This document shows, piece after piece, positions 48,741 through 60,154 of a stretch of 64,000 nt of DNA. The stretch is from contig JAJEKB010000238.1 in assembly GCA_022393335.1 (NCBI GenBank), positions 306,630 through 370,629 on the forward strand. The letters are read 5' to 3'. The first letter of the stretch is position 1. Every line of letters begins with the position of its first letter. The notes under the pieces are model-generated. The model did not search any database and had not been told where the DNA came from. It saw only the letters and a program-made list of their open reading frames with translations. Position numbers and translations under genes: made by a program. The stretch is from Macrotrachela quadricornifera (Eukaryota; Rotifera; Eurotatoria; Philodinida; Philodinidae).

Positions 48741-50080
48741 ATGAAAGAATTATTATCATATGATGATAGTAATCGTCGACGCTCACAATCCCTTTGCGAA
48801 TATCGTCCAAGAATCAATACTGAGCTAACGATTGATTTACTTAACAAACTGGTTTCTTCACAAAATTTATCACTTCCCACTACTGGGAAAATTATTACAC
48901 CCATTGAATCGAATGAGAGTATTCCTACGACTAAAAGACGTACAATATTCTTTATATGTGAACCAATTATTTCCGGTTTTATTATATTTCCATTATTACT
49001 TATATTTTGGCAATCTGGTTGGAATTTTATGATCGATTGGTTTAATACATTTACAGATCAACATAAAGCTATAATACCATCATTATATTTATCATCTCAA
49101 TTAATATTTCTTATTATTTATATGAATCAAGAAAATGTTTATAATTTTCTTGCTAAACAAGAAATGAAATGGTTAGTTATGATTATTTTACAATTTTATA
49201 CATTAATTACTGCTCTAAATTATATTATACAATGGGTATCAATGTGGACATTATGGGATCATTATACATCTGATGATTGGCTTGTTATGCTTATAATTAG
49301 TATAGCTGCAATATTAGCTATTATTGGTCTAACTGGACATCCATGTGATCTTGTTTGTGCACCATTTATTATTAGTTATGATTCCATTGAATATAATATA
49401 CGAATTGATACACCATTTATAACAGAAAAAGTAATTTATTATAAAAATAAATTTAAAATAATATTTTATTTTATTTTCAGATGAATAAATATCTTTCATT
49501 TATATTAAATTATATTTTATATGAATATATTATATCATTATTATGTATTTTAGCATGGCGTGGTACATATGGATTACTTGATGTTTATTTATATCCTAAT
49601 AATGAAAATTTATCAGCTTGTATAAGTTTACTTATTGGTTATTTATTATTTTTTATTCTTATGTATACACAATTAATTGAAAATAAAATGTGTTTATTAC
49701 CAACATTTATTCATACAAATTATCCATTATTTATACAAAATATTCGTCATTTATGTTCATTTTTTTCATGTGTTTTATTATGGAGAGGTTTTTGGATTTT
49801 ATTTGATGGACATTTTGCAACATTATCATTTGTAAATGTGTCAATTTATTTTGTATATATTATTCTTATGATCGTATCATTTATTCTTTTAAGTTTAATG
49901 AAAACAGCATCATCACTTAATGGATATATGTCACATATAGATGATGAATATAATCTTTTTCCATTATATTCAAATTGTTTTCTCGTTAAATGGTTTAATA
50001 AAAAAATAAAATCAAATGAAATTTCATCAAATTCAACTAATATGACAAATATTGAACCATATACAATAACACTGTTTTAA
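48741..50080 (+). CDS. Fuseless-family multi-pass membrane protein
   Basis: Two exons, 48741-49430 and 49481-50080, give 429 aa starting at MKELLSYDDS (the open frame runs a little upstream but without an ATG). The first 75 residues are hydrophilic, then at least eight hydrophobic segments follow. Two internal phrases mark the family: AWRGTYGLLDVYLYP and LLWRGFWILFDGHF, a WRGxxxLxD repeat found in both halves. In Drosophila, fuseless is a presynaptic protein needed for calcium-channel function and vesicle release. The family is absent from vertebrates as far as I know. Role here is by homology only. Confidence 0.72.
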
Positions 50081-50370
50081 TAAAACTAAATAATTTTCGT
50101 TTTTTGTTTCACTTATTTTTTATATAAATATATATGTATAAAATCATTTATATTTTGTTTTTATTTGAAATTTATATTCACAGATTATTAAACTATAAGG
50201 GAAAGAAGAAAAAAAATTTCTTGTCTCCTTTTCTTTTTCAATAGATGGCATTGACTTTTTTTTCTTTGATTGGTTTAATAATATTAACAAATATAAAAGC
50301 AAATATGGCGATGATCATCATTTTATTTTAAAATTATAATCTCATTTGAATTTGAACATATTCATTTGAG

Positions 50371-53300
50371 ATGTTACGTCCTCGTCGAAGTGTTCGTAAT
50401 GGTGCTATTGAAAAGAAATTAAGTATTTCTTCATCAACATCAAATCCTATTCCATCACCATCATCTTCTCCTCCACTTCCAATTCAAAATTCTAATCAAG
50501 ATGAAATTGAACAACCATTACGTTTACTTGAACCACGAGAATGTGTTGGTCGTTCAATTCAAATTAGTTTAAATGAAGATATTGAACTTTTATTTAAAAA
50601 TTCTTCATCATTTGATCAATCATCACCAATAATTTCCGAACAAAAATCACAAAAAATTGAAACTACATCTAATGATATCAATTTAATTGATAATAATCCA
50701 CCTAAATTTCAACGTACAGAAACATTTATAAGATATATTGAACCAACACAAAATGAACTTGATGATATGGTTGAATATGAAATGGATGAAATGGTTAAAT
50801 AATTTGTTTTCTTTTTCGTACAAAATATTTTTTAATTTTTTATTCATTTTTAAGGATTTAACTTGGCTTAAACAGGTTAATCAAGAACGTGGTAAACGTA
50901 ATTTACGACCAGTTATTGAAGAAGAATTTGAATTATTAATTGATCGATTAGAAAAAGAATCACATTTTCAAGCACTTGTTAATGGTGATGATTTAGGACA
51001 ATCAATTGATGAAGATGCTTTATGTGTTATTTGTTTGGATGGAGAATGTTCAAATTGTAATGCTATTCTTTTTTGTGACATGTGTAATATGGCTGTTCAT
51101 CAAGAATGTTATGGAGTACCTTATGTACCTGAAGGTAATAGATTATTTTTATTTAAATAATGTTTAAAATAGTTGAAACAAGTCGCATATTTGAGTTTTA
51201 GAGGACGAATGTTGTCTTTTGCTGTTTTTAACAGTTTTTGTATACGATAAAAAATTTTCTCTATAAATTTTGAGATTTCGTACAGATTTTTATTTAAAGT
51301 TTTGAAAATTATTTATTAATTATTATATTTAAGGTCAATGGTTATGTCGTCGTTGTTTCCTATCACCATCAAAATCAGTTCAATGTGTTTTATGTCCAAA
51401 TCGTTTTGGTGCTTTTAAACAAGTTGATGATGGTGAACGTTGGGCACATGTTGTTTGTGCTATATGGATACCAGAAGTACATTTTGCTAATACAGTTTTT
51501 CTTGAACCAATATGTAATATAAATCAAATTCCAACAGCACGTTGGCGTTTTACATGTTATATATGTAAACAAAAAAATGTTGGTGCATGTATACAATGTG
51601 CTATACGTTCATGTTGTACATCATTTCATGTAACATGTGCACAACAAGCTGGTCTTTATATGGAAATAGATGAAAATGATGAAAATGAATCAATTGTTAA
51701 TGATGATACATCAAATAATACATCAACAAATAAATATAAAAAACAACCACCAAAAGGTACAACACGTTCTCCACCACCTATTCGAAGACGAGCTTATTGT
51801 CATCAACATACTCCATTAGAAGTTATTCGATCAAAAACAAAAGGACGAACGAAAAAAGGTAATAAATAAATTTAAAAATAATGTAAAAAAAAACCAATTT
51901 TATTTAGATGAAACAGAAGATGAAGCATTAGAACGTATACAAAAAGAACGTATGAAAACTGCGCGAAAAATCTTAGCTGAAAGACGTAAATGTGATCGAT
52001 CAGTATCAGTACCAGTTGTACCAAAAGAAAAGTAAATAAAAAAAAAGAATCTCTCCCATTGTCAAATAGCTTTCAAACCGGAAGTATGTACATAATATAG
52101 ATTCAGTACAAACCATTTTGCAGAATATTCATAGCTTATTAGTACTTACATTATCCATATACGCTCCATTTGAAAACTATTTGAAAATTCGAGAGGTTCT
52201 TTCATAAGAAAAAAATTTTAATATTTAGAATGGAAAATGTTTTAAACAAAGTAACATTTTCTGATCGTGATAATTTTTTTAAACGTATTCAAGCATATTG
52301 GACATTAAAACGTATGTCAAGAAGTGGTGTACCATTATTAAAACGTCTTCAAAATCAACGATCAACAAAGAAAAAAGTAAAATATTTATTTTTTCTAATA
52401 AAATGAAAAAAAAATTTATATATATTTTTTCAGTCAAATAATGTTCATGATTATACTGATAAACAATTATCACAACAAATGATTCAATGGCGTCGTCTTC
52501 GACAAGATCTTGAACGAACAAGACTTCTTGTTGAATTAATACGTAAACGTGAAAAATTAAAACGTGATTTAGTATGATTATTTAAATAAAACAAAAACAA
52601 AAAGAATTTTTAATAAATAATTTTTATTTTTTAAGGTTAAAATTGATCAACAAGTACTTGATTATCAAATACGTCCATTAAATGTATTTTTACATCATTT
52701 ACTTGAACAATTAGAACAAATTGATGATTGTCATTATTTTGCAAATCCAGTTGATGAAACTGATGTAAAAATTTTGTAAAAACTAAAAAAGTATTTTATT
52801 TTTGTATTAAAATTTTAGGTTCCAACTTATTATAAATTTATAACACATCCAATGGATTTTTCAAAAATGAAAAAAAAAGTCGATCGTGATGAATATATTA
52901 ATTTAGATCAATTTGAAAATGATTTTGGTTTAATTATTAAAAATTGTCATTTTTTTAATGAAGCAAAATGTAAAACACAAAAAATAAGCAACTTATTTTA
53001 ATTATTTTGTTTTGTATTTTAGCACCATTTTATAAAGCAGCAACAAAATTACGTGATAAAGTATTTTAAATAATTTGTTTTTTTCAAAATAAATATTTCA
53101 TTTATTATTTCTAAGGGTATAAATTTACTTAAACAAGCTCGACGTGTTTATGAAACAACACGATATGATCCAAAAACTGGACAACATAATGTAGATGGTA
53201 AGAGAAATAATTTGTTTCAAATAAAAATAAAATTTAAAAGAAACTTTTTAGATCTTGATCATACATTTGAAGATCGTCTTGAAGTATTACTTCAACGATT

Positions 53301-54527
53301 AAAAGACTATCAAGCAATTGGTAAAAGTTTTTCATTTTATTTTTGAATTTATTAACTTTTATTTTATATTTTAAAGAACCTCGATCAAAACATGTTGCAA
53401 ATTTGAAAAAACAAATAGCACAAGTTCGTCGAACAATAGCAAAAAATCTATCAAATTCATCTGTAAATAATAATACGAATAATAATAATAATGATGATGA
53501 ATCTATACAACAACAAACAACAAATGATGAATCAAGTATTTTTAAATAAAAACACTTTTTTTAACAAAAATATTTTATTTCGCTTTCTTTAGTGGAAACA
53601 ATTTCATCATTATCACCAAATGTTTCATCATTAAATCTAACTAAAAATCTATCAGAATTAATTGATATACAATCAACATCTCAAATGTAAGTCAGATTGA
53701 AAAATTCCACTGAAAATATTAACGAAACAGTTAGAATATATGTTCGAATCGAAAAATTTTAAACTCGATAATCTCTAGAGCTAAAATTGAATAACTTTCG
53801 CTTCGTACAATTAATATATATCTGCGATTTTCATCATTCGAAAGATGCTTTCTCATAGAAATTTTGAAATCGATAATGTTTCTATATGCATTTTCTAAAT
53901 TCTTATAATAAACTCTGCTCAAAGTATTGAGATAATTCACCACCGTGGTACCCCTCGAGGACATCTGAAAAACTCATTTTCGAATTTCGACTGAAAACTT
54001 TGTATAGAGAGAAGTCTCAATGAGAATGGTTTATTGTGAAAATTTTAGCTTTGCTGAATGTCCCTAATCGCAAATAAGAACACCAAAAGTTGTCTTAGCG
54101 AAGAATATTAGGTTATCATAGCCATATCTTAAAATAGGAACAAGGAATAGGTCTGAAACTTTCACAATAAACTATTCTCATTGAGACCTGTCTCTATACA
54201 AGATTTCAAGTCGAAATTCAAAAATGTGTTTTTCTGATATTCTCGAGAGGAACTACGCCGGTGAGTTATTTCAACACCTTAATAATGCAATATCTCAACA
54301 ATAACTGGCTTTGGGCACGAACCCTTTTTGACTATCAAAATAACTAATAAAACTGATTCATTGATGATACTGATCATTTTTGAAAAAGGAAAAAGTTTCA
54401 GTATCATTCGATTCTTCCAATTTAATTATTAAATCAATTAAAATTTTCATCTTTTTCTTTTTTCTTTAGTGATAAATCCAAATCAATTGAATTAAAAACT
54501 CAGTCAGATGAAAGCAGTACTGAATAG
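50371..54527 (+). CDS. BRPF-type PHD-zinc knuckle-PHD and bromodomain protein without PWWP
   Basis: Fourteen exons can be joined in frame without a break: 50371-50793, 50855-51134, 51334-51858, 51908-52031, 52229-52376, 52434-52571, 52636-52764, 52819-52969, 53023-53060, 53116-53197, 53252-53320, 53377-53535, 53593-53686 and 54470-54527; 805 aa. Domains: an EPC-like N-terminal segment ([20 protein letters not shown]), PHD1 ([20 protein letters not shown]), a zinc knuckle ([11 protein letters not shown]...[13 protein letters not shown]), PHD2 ending YCHQHTP, and a bromodomain ([29 protein letters not shown]). BRPF proteins scaffold MOZ/MORF or HBO1 histone acetyltransferases. The PWWP domain that ends animal BRPFs is missing; the protein stops after a Ser/Asn-rich tail. 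Several introns carry inverted repeats. Confidence 0.9.
52048..52199. repeat. Imperfect inverted repeat filling a BRPF intron
   Basis: The left arm 52048-52089 (gaatctctcccattgtcaaa and onward) matches the reverse complement of 52159-52199 (which contains tgaaaactatttgaaaattc). The arms differ at several positions. The hairpin takes up most of a 197-bp intron whose neighbours are 50-65 bp. Confidence 0.6.
53921..54280. mobile_element. Foldback element with about 130-bp inverted arms in the last BRPF intron
   Basis: The arms 53921-54049 and 54151-54280 are reverse complements at roughly 80-85 percent by eye. Paired landmarks are cacaataaac/gtttattgtg, tctcaatgagaat/attctcattgaga, tatagagaga/tctctata and ctcgagg/ctcgaga. 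The loop is about 100 bp. There is no ORF inside. The element lies in a 783-bp intron, the longest of the gene. No convincing target-site duplication was found. A transcript through it could form a long duplex. Confidence 0.75.
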
Positions 54528-54845
54528 CATATCAAGTAAAAAATCTATAGATTTGCTCATTTAACACAAATTAAAAATATTTTATTTTAATTTTTTAGTC
54601 CTTCTGAACTATTACAATGATCGTCTGTTCTTTTCTTTCTTTTGCGTACGATGTTTATATATACTTTTGTGTATTAATATTAATATCATTTTGATGTTAT
54701 AATTAAGATTCTTTTCTTTTTTTTGTTTTATGTATATATTGTAGAGTGTTCGTATATGATGATGTTTTTTTTTTCTTTTGTCTTTGGCGCGCATTTATTC
54801 ATCCATTTTGATTCTAATCATATGTTTAGATAAAATTTGAGAATA

Positions 54846-55824
54846 ATGTCATGTTTTAAATGTGGTCAGCCAGGACATTTTGCTCGAGAATGTATGAATT
54901 TCGTTGGAAATAATTCAACAAATATAAATCGAAATGAAGAAATGTTTAATAATCATAATTCATTTATTTATAATAACAATATAAATAATGAATTACAACG
55001 TTGTTATCGTTGTAATGAATTCGGTCATATAGCACGTGATTGTTCATCGAATAATGATATTCGTATGTATATATCAAAAGAAATGATTCATTATTATTAT
55101 TATATCTCATTAGGTACATGTTATAATTGCGGTCAACATGGACATATTCGTAGTGAATGCAATGGACCATTAAATCCCATATTTAATATGAATAATACTC
55201 AATGCTATCGTTGTGGTCAATATGGACATTTGTACGAATTATCTATTTGTTTGTTTAGTTTTTAAAAAAACGTTTTTCATTTTTTTTATAGTGCTAGAGA
55301 ATGTTCAGTATCGATGGAGAATAATGGTGTACTTGTACCGGGAAGATCAAATGGGATGTTAAATGATCGAAGTTTGTTTTTAAATTATTTTATTATTGAA
55401 ACAAAAAGAAATAAATTGAAAAATTTTTCTTTAAAAATTAGTTTGTTTTAATTGTTCACAGATTGGTCATATTGCTGCAGCATGTCCAGATGGCAATCGA
55501 ACAGATATGCGTGATGTTATTTGTTATTGGTAAATAAATAAAAATTTTTATTTTATATAAAATAATTTTATTTAATTAATAAATATTTTAGTTGTAATCG
55601 TTCAGGTCATTTATCACGAAAGTAAAATATTTTTTATAATTTTACTTAATTTATTTACGATCTTCTTTTTTTTTTTCAGTTGTCCAGATTCAGATATAAA
55701 ATGTTATTCATGTGGGTTAATGGGTCATATGGCACGTGATTGTTCAAATAATCGTATATTTTCTTCATCATCATCAACAATTCAACAACAATCATATAAT
55801 ACCTATATGCCATTATTTAATTAA
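54846..55824 (+). CDS. CNBP-like protein with seven CCHC zinc knuckles
   Basis: Six exons, 54846-55062, 55114-55231, 55292-55371, 55442-55529, 55592-55621 and 55680-55824, give 225 aa. Seven CX2CX4HX4C knuckles: CFKCGQPGHFAREC, CYRCNEFGHIARDC, CYNCGQHGHIRSEC, CYRCGQYGHFAREC, CFNCSQIGHIAAAC, CYCCNRSGHLSRNC and CYSCGLMGHMARDC. Two knuckles are completed only across exon joins, which confirms the splice sites; one exon is only 30 bp. Seven knuckles is the number in vertebrate CNBP/ZNF9, a cytoplasmic single-stranded nucleic acid binder acting in translation. The RGG box of CNBP between knuckles 1 and 2 is replaced by an Asn-rich stretch. Confidence 0.9.
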
Positions 55825-56036
55825 ATCATGGGAAGATTTACTAGTTTCTATTTTTCTTTAGACTTTTAATTATCTTTTTTTGTTTTGTTTATCTGTTTGT
55901 TTGTTTGTTTTTTCTATTTGTTAAATATTCTCATTTGATATAAACTAGAACAAAAAAAAGAAAAAACAAGAAAAGATTTTGTTTTATTTCTTTTTTTTTA
56001 TTTATTCTATTGATCTGAGAGATAATTTCATAGATA

Positions 56037-56807
56037 ATGAATAAATTTTATACAATTACACGTTATTATGGTAATAATGAAAAAGATCTTGAACAACTTT
56101 GGCGTTTTATTAAACAAGCTGAAACATATTCAAAACGTATATTAATTGGTGTTAATATTGAAAAAGATTTAACTAATTGTATTAATAAATATTCACAAGA
56201 AAAACAATTAACAAATACATTAGTAGATTTTATACCAATACAACCATGGATTGGAATATCTACACCATTAAATATACTTTTAAATTATGTTCCTTCAAAT
56301 GAAATGTTTGTCTTAATTCAATCAGTTGAAATTCAATGTACATCATGTCATATCGATCAATTATGTACATATTTAAATAAAGAAAATGTTCTTTGTGTTG
56401 GTGTTGCACTTGATGGTCATAAAAAATCTAATGAAATATATGTCCCACTTCAAGGTGATACAAGTCCTTGGAATACATTTATAATATGGAATTTAGAAAA
56501 ATTACGTCGAACTGGTTTTCCATTATGTTCAGATTATGTTAATCCACCTGGTATGGAAGATAGTGCTGTTATTGGTTTACAACAAAAATTATTTAATGGA
56601 ATGAAATTAAATCGTGCTTTACTTATTCATTTTACTGATAATATACATTGGTTAAGTCAATTTGATTATGATCAAGAAAGATATTTAAAACATCAAATAA
56701 AAATGAAATCAAAAAATAGTCGAACTAAACAATTATTAGAATTATTAAATATATATCATAATGATCAAGAGAATAATATTGGTGTTGAATATATATATCA
56801 TAAATAA
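56037..56807 (+). CDS. Unknown single-exon protein, possibly GT-A glycosyltransferase-like
   Basis: 256 aa from ATG with no introns. Features: MNKFYTITRYYGNNEKDLEQ at the start, an alternating beta/alpha look (RILIGVNIEKD, MFVLIQSVEIQC, VLCVGVALDGH), and a stretch with DTSPWNTFIIWNLEKLRRTG and PPGMEDSAVIGLQQKLF. PWNT...W.LEKL..TGF recalls bacterial and plant proteins annotated as family-2-like glycosyltransferases, but no DxD metal motif stands out. No signal peptide or membrane segment. Its function is unassigned. It starts 213 bp after CNBP and faces the next gene tail to tail. Confidence 0.7.
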   Translation: MNKFYTITRYYGNNEKDLEQLWRFIKQAETYSKRILIGVNIEKDLTNCINKYSQEKQLTNTLVDFIPIQPWIGISTPLNILLNYVPSNEMFVLIQSVEIQCTSCHIDQLCTYLNKENVLCVGVALDGHKKSNEIYVPLQGDTSPWNTFIIWNLEKLRRTGFPLCSDYVNPPGMEDSAVIGLQQKLFNGMKLNRALLIHFTDNIHWLSQFDYDQERYLKHQIKMKSKNSRTKQLLELLNIYHNDQENNIGVEYIYHK

Positions 56808-56861
56808 TGCTAGTGAGTTAAATTTTATTTACAAAGAAAAAAAAAGAAAGGAGGAAAGTTC

Positions 56862-57374
56862 TTATACTGAAATTGATTCTTCTTGAATTTCATTTAAAAT
56901 ATTTTCTTCATTATAATTAATTAATACTGTTAAACATTTATGACAAAGATTAAATGATAATGGTGAAATATTTTTATAACATTTTGTACAAAGTGGAATA
57001 AAATCTTTATTTATAAATATAAAATTAATAAGATTTATTGGTAATATAGACATACGTGTCCAACGTTGATTTGCATCTTTAACACGTTGACGTAATTCTT
57101 CAATTTTTGTTTTTGAAATATTTTTTCGAGATGATTTTATTAAAACATTATGTTTTGAACAATGTTTATTTGTTATATCAATATCACGAAATGTTATTTT
57201 AGAATTGTTTGTAAATGTTTCTTGATTATTATTAATAATATTAGATTTTGATAAACAACAAATATATGTTAAAAAATAACGTATTGAATTAATATAACGA
57301 TAATGTTTTGGTTGTTCATTTCGTATTTGTGTACATGTTGAACATGAACAATAATATGTTATTGTTGTGGACAT
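56862..57374 (-). CDS. Hypothetical Cys-containing protein (170 aa)
   Basis: A single exon from ATG. Two CxxC-type pairs are seen: CSCSTC near the start and, near the end, CTKCYKN and CHKC about 15 residues later, which could bind one zinc as a treble-clef or ribbon. Between them is a basic helix (KIEELRQRVKDANQRWTRM). Length and codon use look gene-like. No family recognised. The gene is tail to tail with the gene before and divergent from ALG10. Confidence 0.55.
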   Translation of the reverse strand: MSTTITYYCSCSTCTQIRNEQPKHYRYINSIRYFLTYICCLSKSNIINNNQETFTNNSKITFRDIDITNKHCSKHNVLIKSSRKNISKTKIEELRQRVKDANQRWTRMSILPINLINFIFINKDFIPLCTKCYKNISPLSFNLCHKCLTVLINYNEENILNEIQEESISV

Positions 57375-57818
57375 TCATTATCATTAAATAAAAAAAAAAT
57401 AATGATTTTTCTTCGTCTTTAATGATATTTAAAACATGAATGAATTCTAAAAAGAAAATGTTCTTTGTATTGTTAAATGAAGAGAATTTAAAGGATTAAA
57501 TAAGAAAAACAAAATAAAATAATTACCTCAATTTTTATAAGATAAAGATTGGTTTTTTTTTTCAATTTGATTTGTTTGAAGAATAAAAAAAAGAAACTAA
57601 ATGTAACAAAGTAAATTGTTTAATCGTTTGTATACATAACAAAATTTAAAAGGTCAACCTTGATATCATGGAACAATAGTAGGTTGATAGACAATTTACA
57701 TTTTACAAAAAGTCATAGAACTTGACGCTTTTGTTTGTTGGTCAATGTTAATTTCAAATAAATTTTTATCAAAAAAAAAAAAACTAAAATTTTTTGATTT
57801 TAGATAGATTGTTTAATA
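57375..57818. other. Divergent intergenic region before ALG10
   Basis: 444 bp, AT-rich, between two genes transcribed away from each other. No element recognised beyond A runs. Confidence 0.4.
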
Positions 57819-60154
57819 ATGATTAATCTAAGTCTATATATTCTATTTGCATTAATTACTCTATATATATTTATATACATTCATCAACAAGTACCAGAAC
57901 CATATATGGATGAATATTTTCATTTTTATCAATCAACGAATTATTGTTCAGGAAATTATAAACATGTAAATATTTATTTATTATTTAAAAGAAAAATAAT
58001 ATATTTTTGTTTCTTATTTAAGTGGGATCCAAGTATTACAACACCACCTGGTTTATATTTAGTAACACATCTATTAGAATTAACATTAAATAGTATGCAA
58101 TTATTAAATAAAACATTTGATCAATGTTCATTAGGTTTAGCAAGATTTACAAATGTTATTTTTATGTTAGGATTACCATTTATTTTTCAAAAATATCTTA
58201 AAAAAACAAAAAAAGAAGATGAACAAGTAAGTTAATATAAATTATCAATAGATATTTTTCTATAATAATTGAAGAAATCATTATTTTTTAAATCACATCT
58301 AACAGATATGAAAGTTTTTAAAATTAGTATTTTTATTATGTTCTTTAGTTATAATAAGATATAAATGAGAACATCTTGACATAGGCATAAAAAAACATTC
58401 AACTGCACTTATATTATTAATTAATAGACTTGAAAATACAGCCTTCAAGAGATGTCACATTTAATCTTAGCTATAAATAGATCTGTATGATAATAAGATA
58501 AATTTCGATAAAAATTCATTTTCATAATTATTTATTTCGTATTGTTATTATAACTTTTGAATTTTTTATTTTACAAAATTAATCTTTTTCTAGACTTCAA
58601 TATTTTCTGCAATATGTATAAGTTGTCATCCATTAATATATTTTTTTACTTTTCTTTATTATACTGATGTTGGTTCATTATTTTTTGCTATGATATCATT
58701 AACAACTCATGTATATCATTATTATTTTATGTCTTCTATGTTTTCTATTATTGCATTAACATTTCGTCAAACAAATATAATAATTGTTGTATATGAAATT
58801 GGTTTAACAATAATTGAAGAATTTCGTTTAAATACTAAACAAAGTCATATATTACATACATATGTATCACGTTCAAGTGATACAATTGAATTAAAAGAAT
58901 ATTTATTAGTTTTATGGAAATATAGTCGATTAGAAATAAAATTTATTTTAAAAATTTTTCAAATAATTATTTGGAAATGTCGATATAATATATGTGTTAT
59001 TATATTATTTATAATTTTTTTTATTAAAAATAATTATTCAATGACACTTGGTCATCAAGAACATCATCAAATTGTATTACATTTAGCTCAAATGCATTAT
59101 TATGTTGTTTATACAGCATTTTTTGTTAGTGCACATTTAGTAAGTTTAATTGATTTATTTATTTTTTACAGAAAAAATATATATAAATGTAATAACGTCA
59201 TTCTTTGACAATTAGTTTTGTCATTCAGTACATTAAATATTAATGATAAGGTAAAAAGGATGGTATTAATAACTAGATATGTTATTCAGACTAGAGAAAA
59301 AGAACGAAGTTAATACATCATTTAACATGTCATGTCAAATAGAAACAGAAGGATTTTTTTAAAAAGAATTGTATAATTGTTAAATGAGATAAAATGATTG
59401 CAACATTGAGTATTTTACAATTATTTCAACCAAAAATTTTATTTCGTTGTTTTGATGACATTTCTTTTTTTATACAACTGATAATGAAATATTTGATAAC
59501 AATTCATTTTTTTATAAACTAATATCTAGGTACTTTTATGATAATCAGCTAACTATTCTAGAAATATTTGACCATTGTACCTTTAACTTTAAATGTCATA
59601 GAGATTAATTTATTTACTTTATCTTTTAAAAACATTATTATTTTCAGTTAACATCAACAAATATTCTTCGTTTACTTCGATTTCTTCGTAAACATCCAAT
59701 TATTTTTCTTATTTTACTTTTATTAATAAATACAAGTATAAAATATTTTACATATGAACATTTATTTCTTATATCAGATAATCGTCATTATACATTTTAT
59801 ATATGGTCACGTTTATTTAAACGTTATACTCTATTTCGTTATTTAATAACACCTATATATAGTATTTGTATAATATTACTTTATTTTCAAATATATGATC
59901 GATCATTATTAAATATTCTACTTTTATTAATATGTATTATATTATTAACTATATTTCAAAAATTATTAGAATTTCGATATTTTATTTTACCATTTATAAT
60001 TCTTCGTTTATCGATAAATGATAAAAAAAATTCGAAATTATTTTTTGAATTATTACAAGCAATTATTATTAATATAGTAACATTATATATATTTTGTCAT
60101 CGAACATTTTTTTGGTCAACACATCCGAATATTTTACAAAGATTTATGTATTAA
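57819..60154 (+). CDS. ALG10: Dol-P-Glc:Glc2Man9GlcNAc2-PP-Dol alpha-1,2-glucosyltransferase (ALG10)
   Basis: Four exons, 57819-57965, 58023-58226, 58594-59139 and 59648-60154, join in phase 0 to give 467 aa. The enzyme adds the last glucose to the lipid-linked oligosaccharide in the ER before N-glycan transfer. Diagnostic phrases in family order: PEPYMDEYFHFYQ (lumenal acidic pair of GT-C enzymes), WDPSITTPPGLYLVTH, FLYYTDVGSLFF, ALTFRQTNI, GHQEHHQIVLHLAQMHYY, DNRHYTFYIWSR, LLEFRYFILPF and the end NILQRFMY. Around twelve hydrophobic segments. Introns 2 and 3 (367 and 508 bp) are long for this genome. With PIGB, this is the second ER polyprenol-linked sugar transferase in the window. Confidence 0.94.
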
